Assembly: GCF_008086045.1 (NCBI RefSeq) | Contig: NZ_VSEY01000013.1 | Coordinates: forward strand, 62,001-126,000 | DNA: 64,000 nucleotides | Direction of reading: 5' to 3' | From: Nonomuraea sp. PA05 | GTDB taxonomy: Bacteria > Actinomycetota > Actinomycetes > Streptosporangiales > Streptosporangiaceae | Shown: one piece after another, positions 49,849-58,107 of the stretch | How positions within the stretch are numbered: the first letter of the stretch is position 1 | Layout of the letters: the number at the start of each line of letters is the position of its first letter | The notes under the pieces: model-generated | Databases searched by the model: none | What the model was told of the DNA's origin: nothing | The model's input: only the letters and a program-made list of their open reading frames with translations | Made by a program: the position numbers and the translations under genes

Positions 49849-50838
49849 GTGGCGTTGTCCAACAATCGACACGCCGGTCCGGCACAACCTCCGGTTGTAG
49901 AGGAAGGTGAGGCGGACCTGGATCTCGGCGCGGTGCGCGCCTTCGTCGCCGTCACCGAGGAGCGGTACTTCAGCGAGGCGGCGGCCCTGCTGGGGGTCAG
50001 CCAGCAGGCCGTGTCGAAGCGGGTCGCGAAGCTGGAGTCCGATCTGGGGCTGAGGCTGTTCCGCCGCACGCGCGACGGAGCCGAGCTGACCGAGGACGGG
50101 CGGGCGTTCCTGCCGCACGCCCGCGCCCTGACCGGGCTCGCCGACCAGGCGCGCGAGGTGCTGCGCAGGCGGCGGCGGGCGCTGCGGGTGGACGTCCTGG
50201 ACACCCGGCTGGCCCCGGTGGACCTGATCAGGGACTTCCACCGGCACGACGAGAGCGTGGAGGTGGAGATCGTCACCTCCAACGGGCTCAGGAGCGCCCG
50301 CGCCGCGCTCGACCGGGGCTCCGTGGACGCCGCCTTCTGCAGGGCGTCCGGCCCGCTGGAGGAGCTGGACGGCGTGCCGGCCTTCCTGGAGCCGGTGCAC
50401 CTGCTCGTCAGCCGCGGCCATCCGCTCGCCGGCCGCGCGTCGGTGCCGGTCCCGGAGCTGGCGGGGTCGGTGGTGTGGATGCCGGGCAACGTGCCGGGCA
50501 GCGAGTGGGCCGAGTTCTACCGGCTGCTCGGCGACGCGTTCGGCTTCCGCATCGACGCCTCGGGGCCCGACTTCGGCTGGGACCACTTCGTGGCCGACGT
50601 CGGCGCGGGGCGGGGGGTGAGCCTCGTCGGGGAGACGATGCGGCTGCCGTGGCATCCCGGCACCGTGCGGATCCCGCTCGTCGATCCGGCGCCCGTGTAC
50701 CCGTCCTCGCTGCTGTTCCACCGGCGCAACCGCCATCCGGTGCTGGAGGCGCTCGTCCGGTTTGTGCGGGGCAACCGGCCGCCGTTCGACCCTGCGCGGC
50801 AGTGGCTGCCCGAGGCCGACCTGGCGGTGTTCAGCTGA
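49849..50838 (+). CDS. LysR-family transcriptional regulator B
   Basis: 329 residues from GTG 49849; TTG 49855 is also possible. The conserved LysR part begins at L-D-L-G-A-V-R-A-F-V-A-V, about 27 residues in, and the recognition helix is L-G-V-S-Q-Q-A-V-S-K-R-V. The N-terminal extension is encoded over two palindromes, so the message start may be an autoregulated site. It diverges from dnaE and converges with a serine hydrolase gene, overlapping it by 8 bp. Confidence 0.88.
   Translation: MALSNNRHAGPAQPPVVEEGEADLDLGAVRAFVAVTEERYFSEAAALLGVSQQAVSKRVAKLESDLGLRLFRRTRDGAELTEDGRAFLPHARALTGLADQAREVLRRRRRALRVDVLDTRLAPVDLIRDFHRHDESVEVEIVTSNGLRSARAALDRGSVDAAFCRASGPLEELDGVPAFLEPVHLLVSRGHPLAGRASVPVPELAGSVVWMPGNVPGSEWAEFYRLLGDAFGFRIDASGPDFGWDHFVADVGAGRGVSLVGETMRLPWHPGTVRIPLVDPAPVYPSSLLFHRRNRHPVLEALVRFVRGNRPPFDPARQWLPEADLAVFS
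49855..49898. promoter_or_regulatory. Two palindromes at the LysR B start
   Basis: TTGTCCAACAA (49855-49865) and ACAACCTCCGGTTGT (49884-49898) share TTGT/ACAA arms. They lie at the 5' end of the LysR gene, close to the divergent dnaE start, as expected for an autoregulatory site. Compare TTGTTGGCCAACAA at 33821. Confidence 0.45.
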
Positions 50839-52207
50839 CCTTGGGGGTGGCGCGCATGCTGACGTACACGCAGGGGGTGCCGCCGGGCAGGGTGACGAAG
50901 ACGACCGGGATGTGCGCCTCGCCGTACGGGCCGCCGGTCGCGGCGAACACCGCGCGCGACGCGGACCTGGAGACCGGCACCAGGGCCGACTCCAGCGGCG
51001 GCGACAGGTGCGCCATGTCGTCCACGAACGCGTAACGCAGGCGCGGCCCGCCGTCGCCGGCCCTGAACACGGTGATGGCGACGCCTTCCCGCCGGTACGT
51101 GCCGAGCAGCGGCTCCAGGTCGATCGCGGGCGGGACGGGCGGCGGGGCGAACGGGGGCGGCATGCGCACCCCGGTCACCGCGGCGACCAGGCCGGGGATC
51201 AGCTCGTCGTACAGGCCGGTGAAGCCGCCGCCGTTGGCCAGCAGCACGGCGGCGAACCCCGCGCCGGGGATGACGCGCAGGTAGGAGTGCTGGCTGACGG
51301 CGCTGCCGTCGTGGCCGAAGCCGGGGACGCCGCCCAGGTCGTACAGGCTCCAGCCCAGGCCCCAGGCGGCGGCCGAGACGGTCCACTCGTCGGGGCTGTC
51401 CACCTCGCGCCGCCGCATGGCGGCGGCGGACTCCGCGGACAGCACGCGGACGCCGCCCGGGGCCAGGCCGCCGTCCAGGTGCATGCGGGCGAAGCGGGCG
51501 ATGTCGCCCGCCGAGGCGATGATCCGGCCGCCCGGCGCGACCGAGCGCGGCATGAGGTCCCACGCCGGGGCCGGCTCGGGGTCGTGGCCCGGCGCGCCGA
51601 GGTGGCCCATGGCCACGCGGAAGCGCAGCGCCTCCTCGGGCAGCGTCACCGTGTGCTCCAGGCCGAGCGGGCCGAGCAGGCGTTCCCGCAGCGCCCGGTC
51701 CCAGGTCAGGCCGGTCAGCACCTCCACGACGCGGCCCAGCACGACGTAGCCGAGGCTGCCGTAGGAGAACGCGGCGCCGGGCGGCAGGTCCAGCGGCACG
51801 CCCGCGGCGGCCTCGGCGTAGCGGGCCAGGCAGTCGTCGCCGCGCCCGGTGTCGTGGTTGAAGTCGTTGGTCACACCGCCGGTGTGGGACAGCAGCCGCC
51901 TGATCGTGATCGCCTCGTGGCCGGGCGGGGTGAACCCGGGCAGCACGTCCGTCACGGGCGCGTCGAGGTCCAGGGCTCCCGAGTCGGCGAGCTGCATGAT
52001 CAGGGTGGCGGTGTAGGGCTTGGCCATCGAGCCGGCCAGGAAGAGCGAGCCGGGCGCGACCGGCACGCCGGTGCCGCGGTGCAGCACGCCGGAGGCCAGC
52101 TCGTGCACGGCGCCGCCGGTCAGCACGGCCAGCGCCGCGCCGGGCACGCGGTGGGCGGCGCGCAGCTCGTCGAGCCTGGCCTGCCAGTGCTCCTCGTCGA
52201 ACGTCAT
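50831..52207 (-). CDS. Beta-lactamase-fold serine hydrolase A
   Basis: 458 residues. The catalytic S-x-x-K is in L-A-G-S-M-A-K-P-Y, the Y-x-x/Y-x-N-like motif in F-S-Y-G-S-L-G-Y, and G-H-D-G-S replaces the KTG box, as in esterase/D-aminopeptidase-like class C relatives. No signal peptide is seen, so it is cytoplasmic. A C-terminal lipocalin-like part (after about 360) is present. Divergent from the DUF574 gene across an operator array. Confidence 0.9.
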   Translation of the reverse strand: MTFDEEHWQARLDELRAAHRVPGAALAVLTGGAVHELASGVLHRGTGVPVAPGSLFLAGSMAKPYTATLIMQLADSGALDLDAPVTDVLPGFTPPGHEAITIRRLLSHTGGVTNDFNHDTGRGDDCLARYAEAAAGVPLDLPPGAAFSYGSLGYVVLGRVVEVLTGLTWDRALRERLLGPLGLEHTVTLPEEALRFRVAMGHLGAPGHDPEPAPAWDLMPRSVAPGGRIIASAGDIARFARMHLDGGLAPGGVRVLSAESAAAMRRREVDSPDEWTVSAAAWGLGWSLYDLGGVPGFGHDGSAVSQHSYLRVIPGAGFAAVLLANGGGFTGLYDELIPGLVAAVTGVRMPPPFAPPPVPPAIDLEPLLGTYRREGVAITVFRAGDGGPRLRYAFVDDMAHLSPPLESALVPVSRSASRAVFAATGGPYGEAHIPVVFVTLPGGTPCVYVSMRATPKVS

Positions 52208-52220
52208 GAGAACCTCTCTC

Positions 52221-52287
52221 CGCACAGTGTTCGTACACCGCACACCGTACGGACAGAGAACAGTGTGCGCAACCCGCACAGCGTGCG
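52221..52287. promoter_or_regulatory. Four 13-bp operator-like repeats at exact 18-bp spacing
   Basis: CGCACAGTGTTCG (52221), CGCACACCGTACG (52239), AGAACAGTGTGCG (52257) and CGCACAGCGTGCG (52275) all fit CGCACANYGTNCG and its own complement. Starts are exactly 18 bp apart. The array fills the gap between the divergent serine hydrolase and DUF574 genes, so a multimeric regulator controlling both is the natural reading. Confidence 0.8.
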
Positions 52288-52324
52288 GGAGTGTGGAAGA
52301 TCACAGAAGGCCGGGATTTACCCG

Positions 52325-52330
52325 TATGAT
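52325..52330 (+). promoter_or_regulatory. -10 box of the leaderless DUF574 gene
   Basis: TATGAT ends six bases before the GTG at 52337, with no ribosome site between; the message would start at the start codon. The operator array ends 38 bp upstream. Confidence 0.6.
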
Positions 52331-52336
52331 CCCGTC

Positions 52337-53152
52337 GTGGATGAGAACGCCCCCCAGGGCATCGACCCGACGGTCCCCAGCGTCGCGCGGATGTACGACT
52401 ACTACCTGGGCGGCAAGGACAACTTCGCCGCGGACCGGGAGGCGGCCGAGCAGATCATGCGGCTCGCCCGCGAAGCCGGCTCCGACGTGCGCGAGGTCGC
52501 CCTGGCCAACCGTGGGTTCCTCATCCGCTCCGTACGGCACATCGCCGAGTCGGGGGTGCGGCAGTTCCTCGACATCGGCGCGGGGCTGCCGACGCAGGAC
52601 AACGTGCACCAGGTGGTGCAGCGGGTCGCGCCGGGCTCGAAGGTCGTCTACGTCGACAACGACCCGATCGTGCTGACCCACGCCCAGGCCCTGCTCGCCG
52701 ACAACCCCGACACGTTCTCCGTCCAGGGGGACCTGCACCGGCCCTCCGACATCCTCCAGGCCGCCGCCGCCCACCTCGACTTCAGCCGGCCCGTCGCCGT
52801 CGTGCTGGTCGCCGTCCTGCACTTCTTCCACGACGACGACGAGGTTTCCAAGATCGTCTCTACGCTGCGGGACGTACTGGTGCCGGGCGGGCATCTGGTG
52901 CTTTCGCACGGGTACGTCGAGCCGGACGAGGGCGACCCCGCCAAGCTGGCCGAGGCCCGGGGGGTCTACCGGCGGTCGGCCTCGGGGGCGATCGCCTGGC
53001 GCGACCGGGAGACGGTGCGCGGTTACTTCGACGGGCTGGAGCTGCTGGAGCCGGGGGTGGTGCCGGCTCAGGAGTGGCGCAACGACGACCCGTACCGGCC
53101 GCCGGGGCTCGCCAAGGGCGGCGTCCTCGGCGCCGTCGGCCGCCGCGCCTGA
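52337..53152 (+). CDS. DUF574 (S-adenosyl methyltransferase, Methyltransf_19) protein
   Basis: 271 residues. The family opening P-S-V-A-R-M-Y-D-Y-Y-L-G-G-K-D-N-F, motif Q-F-L-D-I-G-A-G-L-P-T, V-V-Y-V-D-N-D-P, and tail L-E-P-G-V-V-P are all present. This family is greatly expanded in Streptosporangiaceae and Streptomyces; its substrates are mostly unknown. The GTG start appears leaderless. A decayed tail of another member lies at 31914. Confidence 0.93.
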   Translation: MDENAPQGIDPTVPSVARMYDYYLGGKDNFAADREAAEQIMRLAREAGSDVREVALANRGFLIRSVRHIAESGVRQFLDIGAGLPTQDNVHQVVQRVAPGSKVVYVDNDPIVLTHAQALLADNPDTFSVQGDLHRPSDILQAAAAHLDFSRPVAVVLVAVLHFFHDDDEVSKIVSTLRDVLVPGGHLVLSHGYVEPDEGDPAKLAEARGVYRRSASGAIAWRDRETVRGYFDGLELLEPGVVPAQEWRNDDPYRPPGLAKGGVLGAVGRRA

Positions 53153-53173
53153 AGCCCTCTCGCCGACCGGGGA

Positions 53174-54265
53174 TCAGAAGGTGCGTGAGGCGTCGCAGGT
53201 GGCCGCTCCCACCACGCACAGGAAGCTGTTCGCGTAGGCCGAGGGCTGGTGGATCGTGCCGGGGTTACGGAACGGCGGCCCGTCCGGCGTGCCGTCGGAG
53301 CGCACCACCATCTCCTCCGTCTTCCCGTCCACCGTCACCGTGACGACGATCTCCCAGGAGATGTCCCAGGTGCTGCTGACGGCGAGGATCTCGAAGACGA
53401 CGGGCTCGTTGAGCGCGAGATGCACGAACTTCTCGTCGAAGTACGCGCGGGCGGGCCGGCCGTCCTCCCCTTCACTTGCCAGGCGTTCCGTCGTCGGGTT
53501 CTCCTCGAAGATCAGGTAGCCGGCCTCGATGTCCGCCGAGCCGCCGACGGGGCCCTGCAGGCGGGCGCCCGTGGGCGGCTTGCGCCGTTCGACGACGCGG
53601 CCGGTGATGTCGGTCACCCTGACCTCCCCGCGCCGCCGTCCCGTCAGCGCCAGCTTGAACCGGGTCATGGCCGCGTCGCAGGCGCTGGTGAGGCAGTACG
53701 CGGAGTGCCGGATGCCGCCGTGCGCGGCGGCGAACGCGACGACGGCCTGCTGGTCGGACGGAAGGTTCTCCAGCTCGCGGACGGCCTCGGGCGGCAGCGG
53801 GCGGTCGAACACCCAGCTCTGGTCGATGTCGTCCTCCCAGGACTCCTCGATGCCGACGCGGAGCGGCGGCTCCGAGGCGGACACGCCCTCCTTGACGTCC
53901 TCCTGGAACGGCCCGATCACGACCGTGGCGACGAAGACGATCACGGCCAGCGCGATCGGGAGGGAGATGCCGGTGAAGACAGCCATTCTCCGCTGCGACC
54001 GGCTCTCCGGCGGCCCCGGCGGCCCCGGTGCTCGCGGGACGGCGGGTGGGAGCGGCGGCGGCCAGCGGGTCGCGGGATCGGGGGGAGGCGCGTCACGCCT
54101 GCGGGCCGGCGGCGGAGGGGCCTGCGGAGGGGCCTGCGGAGGGGACGGTAACGCCGCCGGGGGGACCCATCTCGTCGCCGGGTCGGGAGGAGGAGCCTTC
54201 TGCAGATCGGACGGCTCGCCGGAAGCGTCCGGCCCCGTGGGGCGTCCTCCCCCTGATGCTGCCAT
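53174..54265 (-). CDS. Single-pass membrane protein with Pro-rich cytoplasmic region
   Basis: 363 residues from ATG 54265; a GTG at 54316 would add 17. The first 95 residues are Pro/Ala-rich with repeats of P-P-D-P-A-T-R-W, then one membrane helix (about 97-118), then an extracellular domain with a C-L-T-S-A-C pair and W-E-I-V-V-T-V-T-V-D. I recognise no family for the outer domain. Ends near the DUF574 stop in convergent orientation. Confidence 0.75.
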   Translation of the reverse strand: MAASGGGRPTGPDASGEPSDLQKAPPPDPATRWVPPAALPSPPQAPPQAPPPPARRRDAPPPDPATRWPPPLPPAVPRAPGPPGPPESRSQRRMAVFTGISLPIALAVIVFVATVVIGPFQEDVKEGVSASEPPLRVGIEESWEDDIDQSWVFDRPLPPEAVRELENLPSDQQAVVAFAAAHGGIRHSAYCLTSACDAAMTRFKLALTGRRRGEVRVTDITGRVVERRKPPTGARLQGPVGGSADIEAGYLIFEENPTTERLASEGEDGRPARAYFDEKFVHLALNEPVVFEILAVSSTWDISWEIVVTVTVDGKTEEMVVRSDGTPDGPPFRNPGTIHQPSAYANSFLCVVGAATCDASRTF

Positions 54266-54402
54266 GGAGCCATGATGCGGCAGTGAGCGTGGCACGGTCC
54301 AGACCGGCCCGGCCACGATCGGCTGACACTCCCCCTCTGGCCCGCGCGGGCACCCGCGTCTACCGTGGCATCTGAATCCCCCAGCGAATCGGAGGCCTCG
54401 CC

Positions 54403-55425
54403 ATGCCTACAGAGATCAGCGGAGGCGACCGGGAGGCGACCCGGTACCTCATCGACGAGGCCCTCGGCTACGTCTACCCGGGCGCGCTGCGCGCCGCCGC
54501 CTCGCTCGGCGTGGCGGACCTGCTGGCCGGCGGGCCGCTCACCGTGGCCGACCTGGCCGGGCGGACCGGCGTGCACGAGGACGGCCTGCGCAGGGTGCTG
54601 CGGGTGCTGGCCACACGCGGCGTCTTCGAGGAGCTGCCCGACGGCCGCTTCGCCCTCACCCCGACCGGGCAGTCCCTGCGCTCCGACGTGCCGCTGTCGG
54701 CGCGGCCGGCCGTCCTCATGCTCACCGACACCACGCTGTGGCGGCCCGCCGGCGAGGTGGAGCTGTCCCTGAGGCAGGGCGGCTCGGTGTTCGAGGACCT
54801 GTTCGGCATGTCGTTCTTCGACTACATCGCCCGCAACCAGCAGACCGCCGCCGCCTTCCACACCGGCATGGCCGCCTTCTCCGACCAGGAGAACGAGCTC
54901 ATCGCCGCCTCCTACGACTTCCCCGGGTCCGGGGCGGTGGTCGACGTCGGCGGCGGGCACGGCGGGTTCCTGCTGGAGATCCTGCGGCGGCGCCCCGGCC
55001 TCGACGGCGTGCTGATGGACGAGGAGCACGTGGTCGCCGGGCACCGGCTCGACACCGAGGAGGTCAAGGGCCGGTGGCGGCTGGCCCCCGGCGACTTCTT
55101 CACCGAGGTGCCCGCCGGTGCGAACGTGTACGTGGTCAAGCGCATCCTGCACGACTGGGACGACGACGGCTGCGTGACCATCCTGCGCAACTGCCGGCGC
55201 GCCATGGTGCCCGGCGGGCGGATCCTGGTCGTCGACGCCGTCATCCCGCCGGGGAACGAGCCGCATCAGGCCAAGGCGGTGGACATGATGCTGATGACCG
55301 CGTTCCCCGGGCGGGAGCGGACGGAGCCGGAGTTCGCGCGGCTGCTCGCGGCGGCGGGCCTGCGGATCGCGCGGATCGTGCCCACGGGGACGGTGGTGTC
55401 GATCGTCGAGGCGGTCGAGCAGTAG
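54403..55425 (+). CDS. SAM-dependent O-methyltransferase (acetylserotonin/hydroxyneurosporene type)
   Basis: 340 residues. An N-terminal winged-helix dimerisation domain has V-A-D-L-A-G-R-T-G-V-H-E-D-G-L. The SAM motif is V-V-D-V-G-G-G-H-G-G-F, followed by L-H-D-W-D-D-D with the catalytic His region. Such enzymes methylate phenolic hydroxyls in natural-product tailoring. No biosynthetic core gene is adjacent. Confidence 0.92.
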   Translation: MPTEISGGDREATRYLIDEALGYVYPGALRAAASLGVADLLAGGPLTVADLAGRTGVHEDGLRRVLRVLATRGVFEELPDGRFALTPTGQSLRSDVPLSARPAVLMLTDTTLWRPAGEVELSLRQGGSVFEDLFGMSFFDYIARNQQTAAAFHTGMAAFSDQENELIAASYDFPGSGAVVDVGGGHGGFLLEILRRRPGLDGVLMDEEHVVAGHRLDTEEVKGRWRLAPGDFFTEVPAGANVYVVKRILHDWDDDGCVTILRNCRRAMVPGGRILVVDAVIPPGNEPHQAKAVDMMLMTAFPGRERTEPEFARLLAAAGLRIARIVPTGTVVSIVEAVEQ

Positions 55426-55435
55426 CGCGCCCGGA

Positions 55436-56623
55436 TCACAGGCAGGACAACCGGACCGGGCCCGCCGCCATCGACTGGTCGCCTGTCGTGTTGCCCTTGC
55501 CGGTGTCCCTGATCTCCACCATCACCAGGCCGCTGGCCACCGTGACGGTCGACGGCGCCGCCACCCACGTGCCCTGGCGCATGCGCTGGTCGAGCGTGAA
55601 CTCCGCGACCGTGCGGGCGCCCTTGTCGAAGCCGTCGCTGACCGTGTACCAGACGCGCTGGCCGGCCAGTCCGGACTTGGGCACGTACACGCCCACCACG
55701 CACTCGTGCCTGCCGCTCAGGCCCGTGGTGAAGCGCCACTGGAAGGTGTTGGCGGGCTGACCCGCGGTCTCCGGGTCGTAGGTGCGGTCCGAGAAGAGGA
55801 AGCCGTCGCCGCAGCCGGCGCCGGTCCAGCCGCCCGCCTTGGCGTCCTTCCAGCCGTTCCTGTTGGGGCCGCCGATGATGTTCACGCTGCGGCGGGTGTC
55901 GCGGGGGCAGCTCGGGCCCGCCACCGCCGAGAAGGCCAGGCGGGGGGTGGTGGCCTTGCGGGTCTGGTCACCGGGTTGCCTGGTTGCCTGGTCCTGCTGG
56001 GTGGACGGGGTCGCGGTGGTGGTGGTGGTGGGACCGGCGGGGGCGGCGAGTGCTGTGGTGGTGGGCTGCTCGTCCTGGTTGAGGAGGAAGGTCGCGGCGA
56101 ACAGAGCGGCTTGGGCGAGGACTCCGGCGATCACCCACAGCTTGATGGAGCCGCGCGATCGGCGTGCGGGAGGCGCCGCCGCAGGAGGTGCCGCCGCAGG
56201 AGGTGCCGCCGCAGGAGGTGCCGCCGCAGGACGTGCTGTCTCAGGGGCTGCCGTCGCCGGAGTCGCGGCGGCATGCTGGACGCGGGCTGAAGGCGCGGGC
56301 GCTCCTGCTGGACGCGGCCCCTCTCCTGGACGGGACGCCTCCGCCGGACGGAGCGCCTCCACGGGGCGGGGCGACGGCGCGGGCCCCTCCGCCGGGCGGG
56401 ACGACGGCGCTGCGGCTGCGCCCCCAGCCGGGCGGGTCGTCGGCGCCGGGGGCGGCGTCCGGCGGGGCGGTGGGATGGCGACCGGACGGACCTGCCGGAA
56501 CTGCACCGTGGCCGCCGCCTCCTCACCCCCCGCGGATCGCCGCTCCGGCTCAGGCGGCGGCGACGCGGGCACGGGCCGCTGTCCCTGCCTGTGCCGCCCA
56601 CCCGCCGATCTCTTGCTCGTCAT
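55436..56623 (-). CDS. Membrane-anchored protein with Pro/Ala-rich cytoplasmic tail and secreted C-terminal domain
   Basis: 395 residues. Residues 1-155 are Pro/Ala-rich with basic ends, including an A-P-P-A repeat; one membrane helix lies at about 163-183; a Thr/Gln linker follows; the C-terminal 170 residues form a beta-sandwich-like domain with G-H-x-like C-V-V-G-V-Y-V-P and W-Y-T-V-S-D-G. The outer domain resembles golvesin-type carbohydrate-binding modules by pattern; not certain. Converges with the O-methyltransferase. Confidence 0.7.
   Translation of the reverse strand: MTSKRSAGGRHRQGQRPVPASPPPEPERRSAGGEEAAATVQFRQVRPVAIPPPRRTPPPAPTTRPAGGAAAAPSSRPAEGPAPSPRPVEALRPAEASRPGEGPRPAGAPAPSARVQHAAATPATAAPETARPAAAPPAAAPPAAAPPAAAPPARRSRGSIKLWVIAGVLAQAALFAATFLLNQDEQPTTTALAAPAGPTTTTTATPSTQQDQATRQPGDQTRKATTPRLAFSAVAGPSCPRDTRRSVNIIGGPNRNGWKDAKAGGWTGAGCGDGFLFSDRTYDPETAGQPANTFQWRFTTGLSGRHECVVGVYVPKSGLAGQRVWYTVSDGFDKGARTVAEFTLDQRMRQGTWVAAPSTVTVASGLVMVEIRDTGKGNTTGDQSMAAGPVRLSCL
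56171..56234 (-). repeat. 15-bp tandem repeats coding A-P-P-A
   Basis: Four units of GCAGGAGGTGCCGCC (+ strand), in frame within the Pro/Ala-rich cytoplasmic part of the membrane-anchored protein. Confidence 0.9.
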
Positions 56624-56690
56624 AGTGGCCCCCTGGATCCCGGATGCCGCCCTCCCTCGGAGCGGCTCTCCGCTCCTGAATACGACCGGA

Positions 56691-56724
56691 CACGATGACC
56701 GGCCTGCTCGCCACGATGACCGGC
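56691..56724. promoter_or_regulatory. Direct repeat upstream of two divergent genes
   Basis: CACGATGACCGGC occurs at 56691 and again at 56712, 21 bp apart (two helical turns), between the membrane-anchored protein (start 56623) and the serine hydrolase (start 56852). Plausible tandem binding site. Confidence 0.4.
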
Positions 56725-56851
56725 ATTGACCACGACCTGCGTGGACAAATCCCCGGTACCTGAGGATGACGCCCCGCTCGTCCTCCAGCCGGATGGCCTG
56801 ACCGGCCGCCCACGGTCCACCATCGAAACCCTCAGATCCTGAGGAGGATGC

Positions 56852-58107
56852 ATGAAACGCGCCATGACCGCCTTCCTCGCCGCGTTATCGCTGGGCGCCG
56901 TGACCCTGGCCGGCACCGCCACCGCCGCTCAGGCCGGCGGCGGGCTCGACAGGGAGAACCTGCGCCGGACCTTGGACGCGGTGCACGAGGCCGGCATGTA
57001 CGGCACCTACTCGCACGTCGTGGACGCCGGCAGAGCTGGAAGGGCGCCGCCGGCGTCGCCGACGTCGAGACGCGCCGCCCGGTACGCCCCGACCTGGTGC
57101 ACCGGGTGGGCAGCATCACCAAGACGTTCACCGCCGTGGCCGTCCTGCAGCAGGCCGGCAAGGGCACGATCGACCTGGACGCGCCCGTCGCCCGCTACCT
57201 GCCCGGCCTGATCCAGGACGGGCGCGGCGAGCGGATCACCGTCCGCATGCTGCTCAACCACACCAGCCACATCTCCGACTACGACCATCTGATCTTCCAG
57301 CGGGTCGAGGACCTGGACGCCAACCAGTTCCGCACCTGGCGGCCGGAGGAGCTGGTGAGCCTGGCGCTGGCGGCCCCCGCGACCGGGCAGCCGGGGGCGC
57401 TGCCCGGCGAGTACTCCAACACCAACTACCTCATCGCCGGCCTGCTGCTGGAGAAGGTGACGGGCGTCAAGGCCGAGCGGTACATCACCGACCACGTGAT
57501 CCGGAAGGCGGGGCTGCGGCACACGTCGTTCCCGCGCACGCCGCACATCCCCGGCCCGCACTCCAAGGCGTACGAGGGGCTGTCGGGGCTGATCGACCCA
57601 CCCAAGGACTACAGCGTCTACGACATGTCCTGGGCGGGAACGGCGGGCGCGATCACCTCGACGATGGAGGACCTCAGCCGCTTCTACCGGCTGCTGCTGC
57701 GCGGCGAGCTGCTCGACGCGCGGCTGCTCGCCGAGATGCAGAAGACGGTCCCCCTGCGGGCGGGCGACGGCGTGGCGGCCTACGGGCTCGGACTCGTGCC
57801 CGCCGACCTGCCGTGCGGACGGTTCTGGGGGCACGAGGGAGGCGTCATCGGCATGACCACGGTGTCGGTGACCAGCGCGGACGGGAACCGGCAGGTCTCG
57901 ATCGGGTTCAACCTGACGGGCTATCAGCGGGTGGACGAGGGCGGCAACCCGGTGCCGCATCCCATCGACGCGGCGGTGGTGGCGCACTTCCAGGCCGCGA
58001 CGTGCGGCACCGTGGACGCCACCGTGGACGCCACCGCGGACGCCACCGCGGACGCCGCGCCGCCGTTCCCGCGTCTCCTGCTCGACAGGATCCCGATCAA
58101 GGGCTGA
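56852..58107 (+). pseudogene. Frameshifted secreted beta-lactamase-fold serine hydrolase B
   Basis: GAGGAGG precedes the ATG, and the first 55 codons give a signal peptide (M-K-R-A-M-T-A-F-L-A-A-L) and E-A-G-M-Y-G-T-Y-S-H-V-V-D. The homologous reading then continues in another frame from about 57032 with S-W-K-G-A-A-G-V-A-D-V, S-I-T-K (catalytic Ser and Lys), Y-S-N-T-N-Y and G-H-E-G-G, to the TGA at 58107. One base is missing near 57030. The mutation removes the catalytic domain from the signal peptide. A sequencing error cannot be excluded. D-Ala-D-Ala carboxypeptidase-like. Confidence 0.8.

Noticed and set aside
52221..52287. Repeat array considered as CRISPR
   Set aside because: Units are 13 bp at 18-bp period with almost no spacer, and no cas genes are present.
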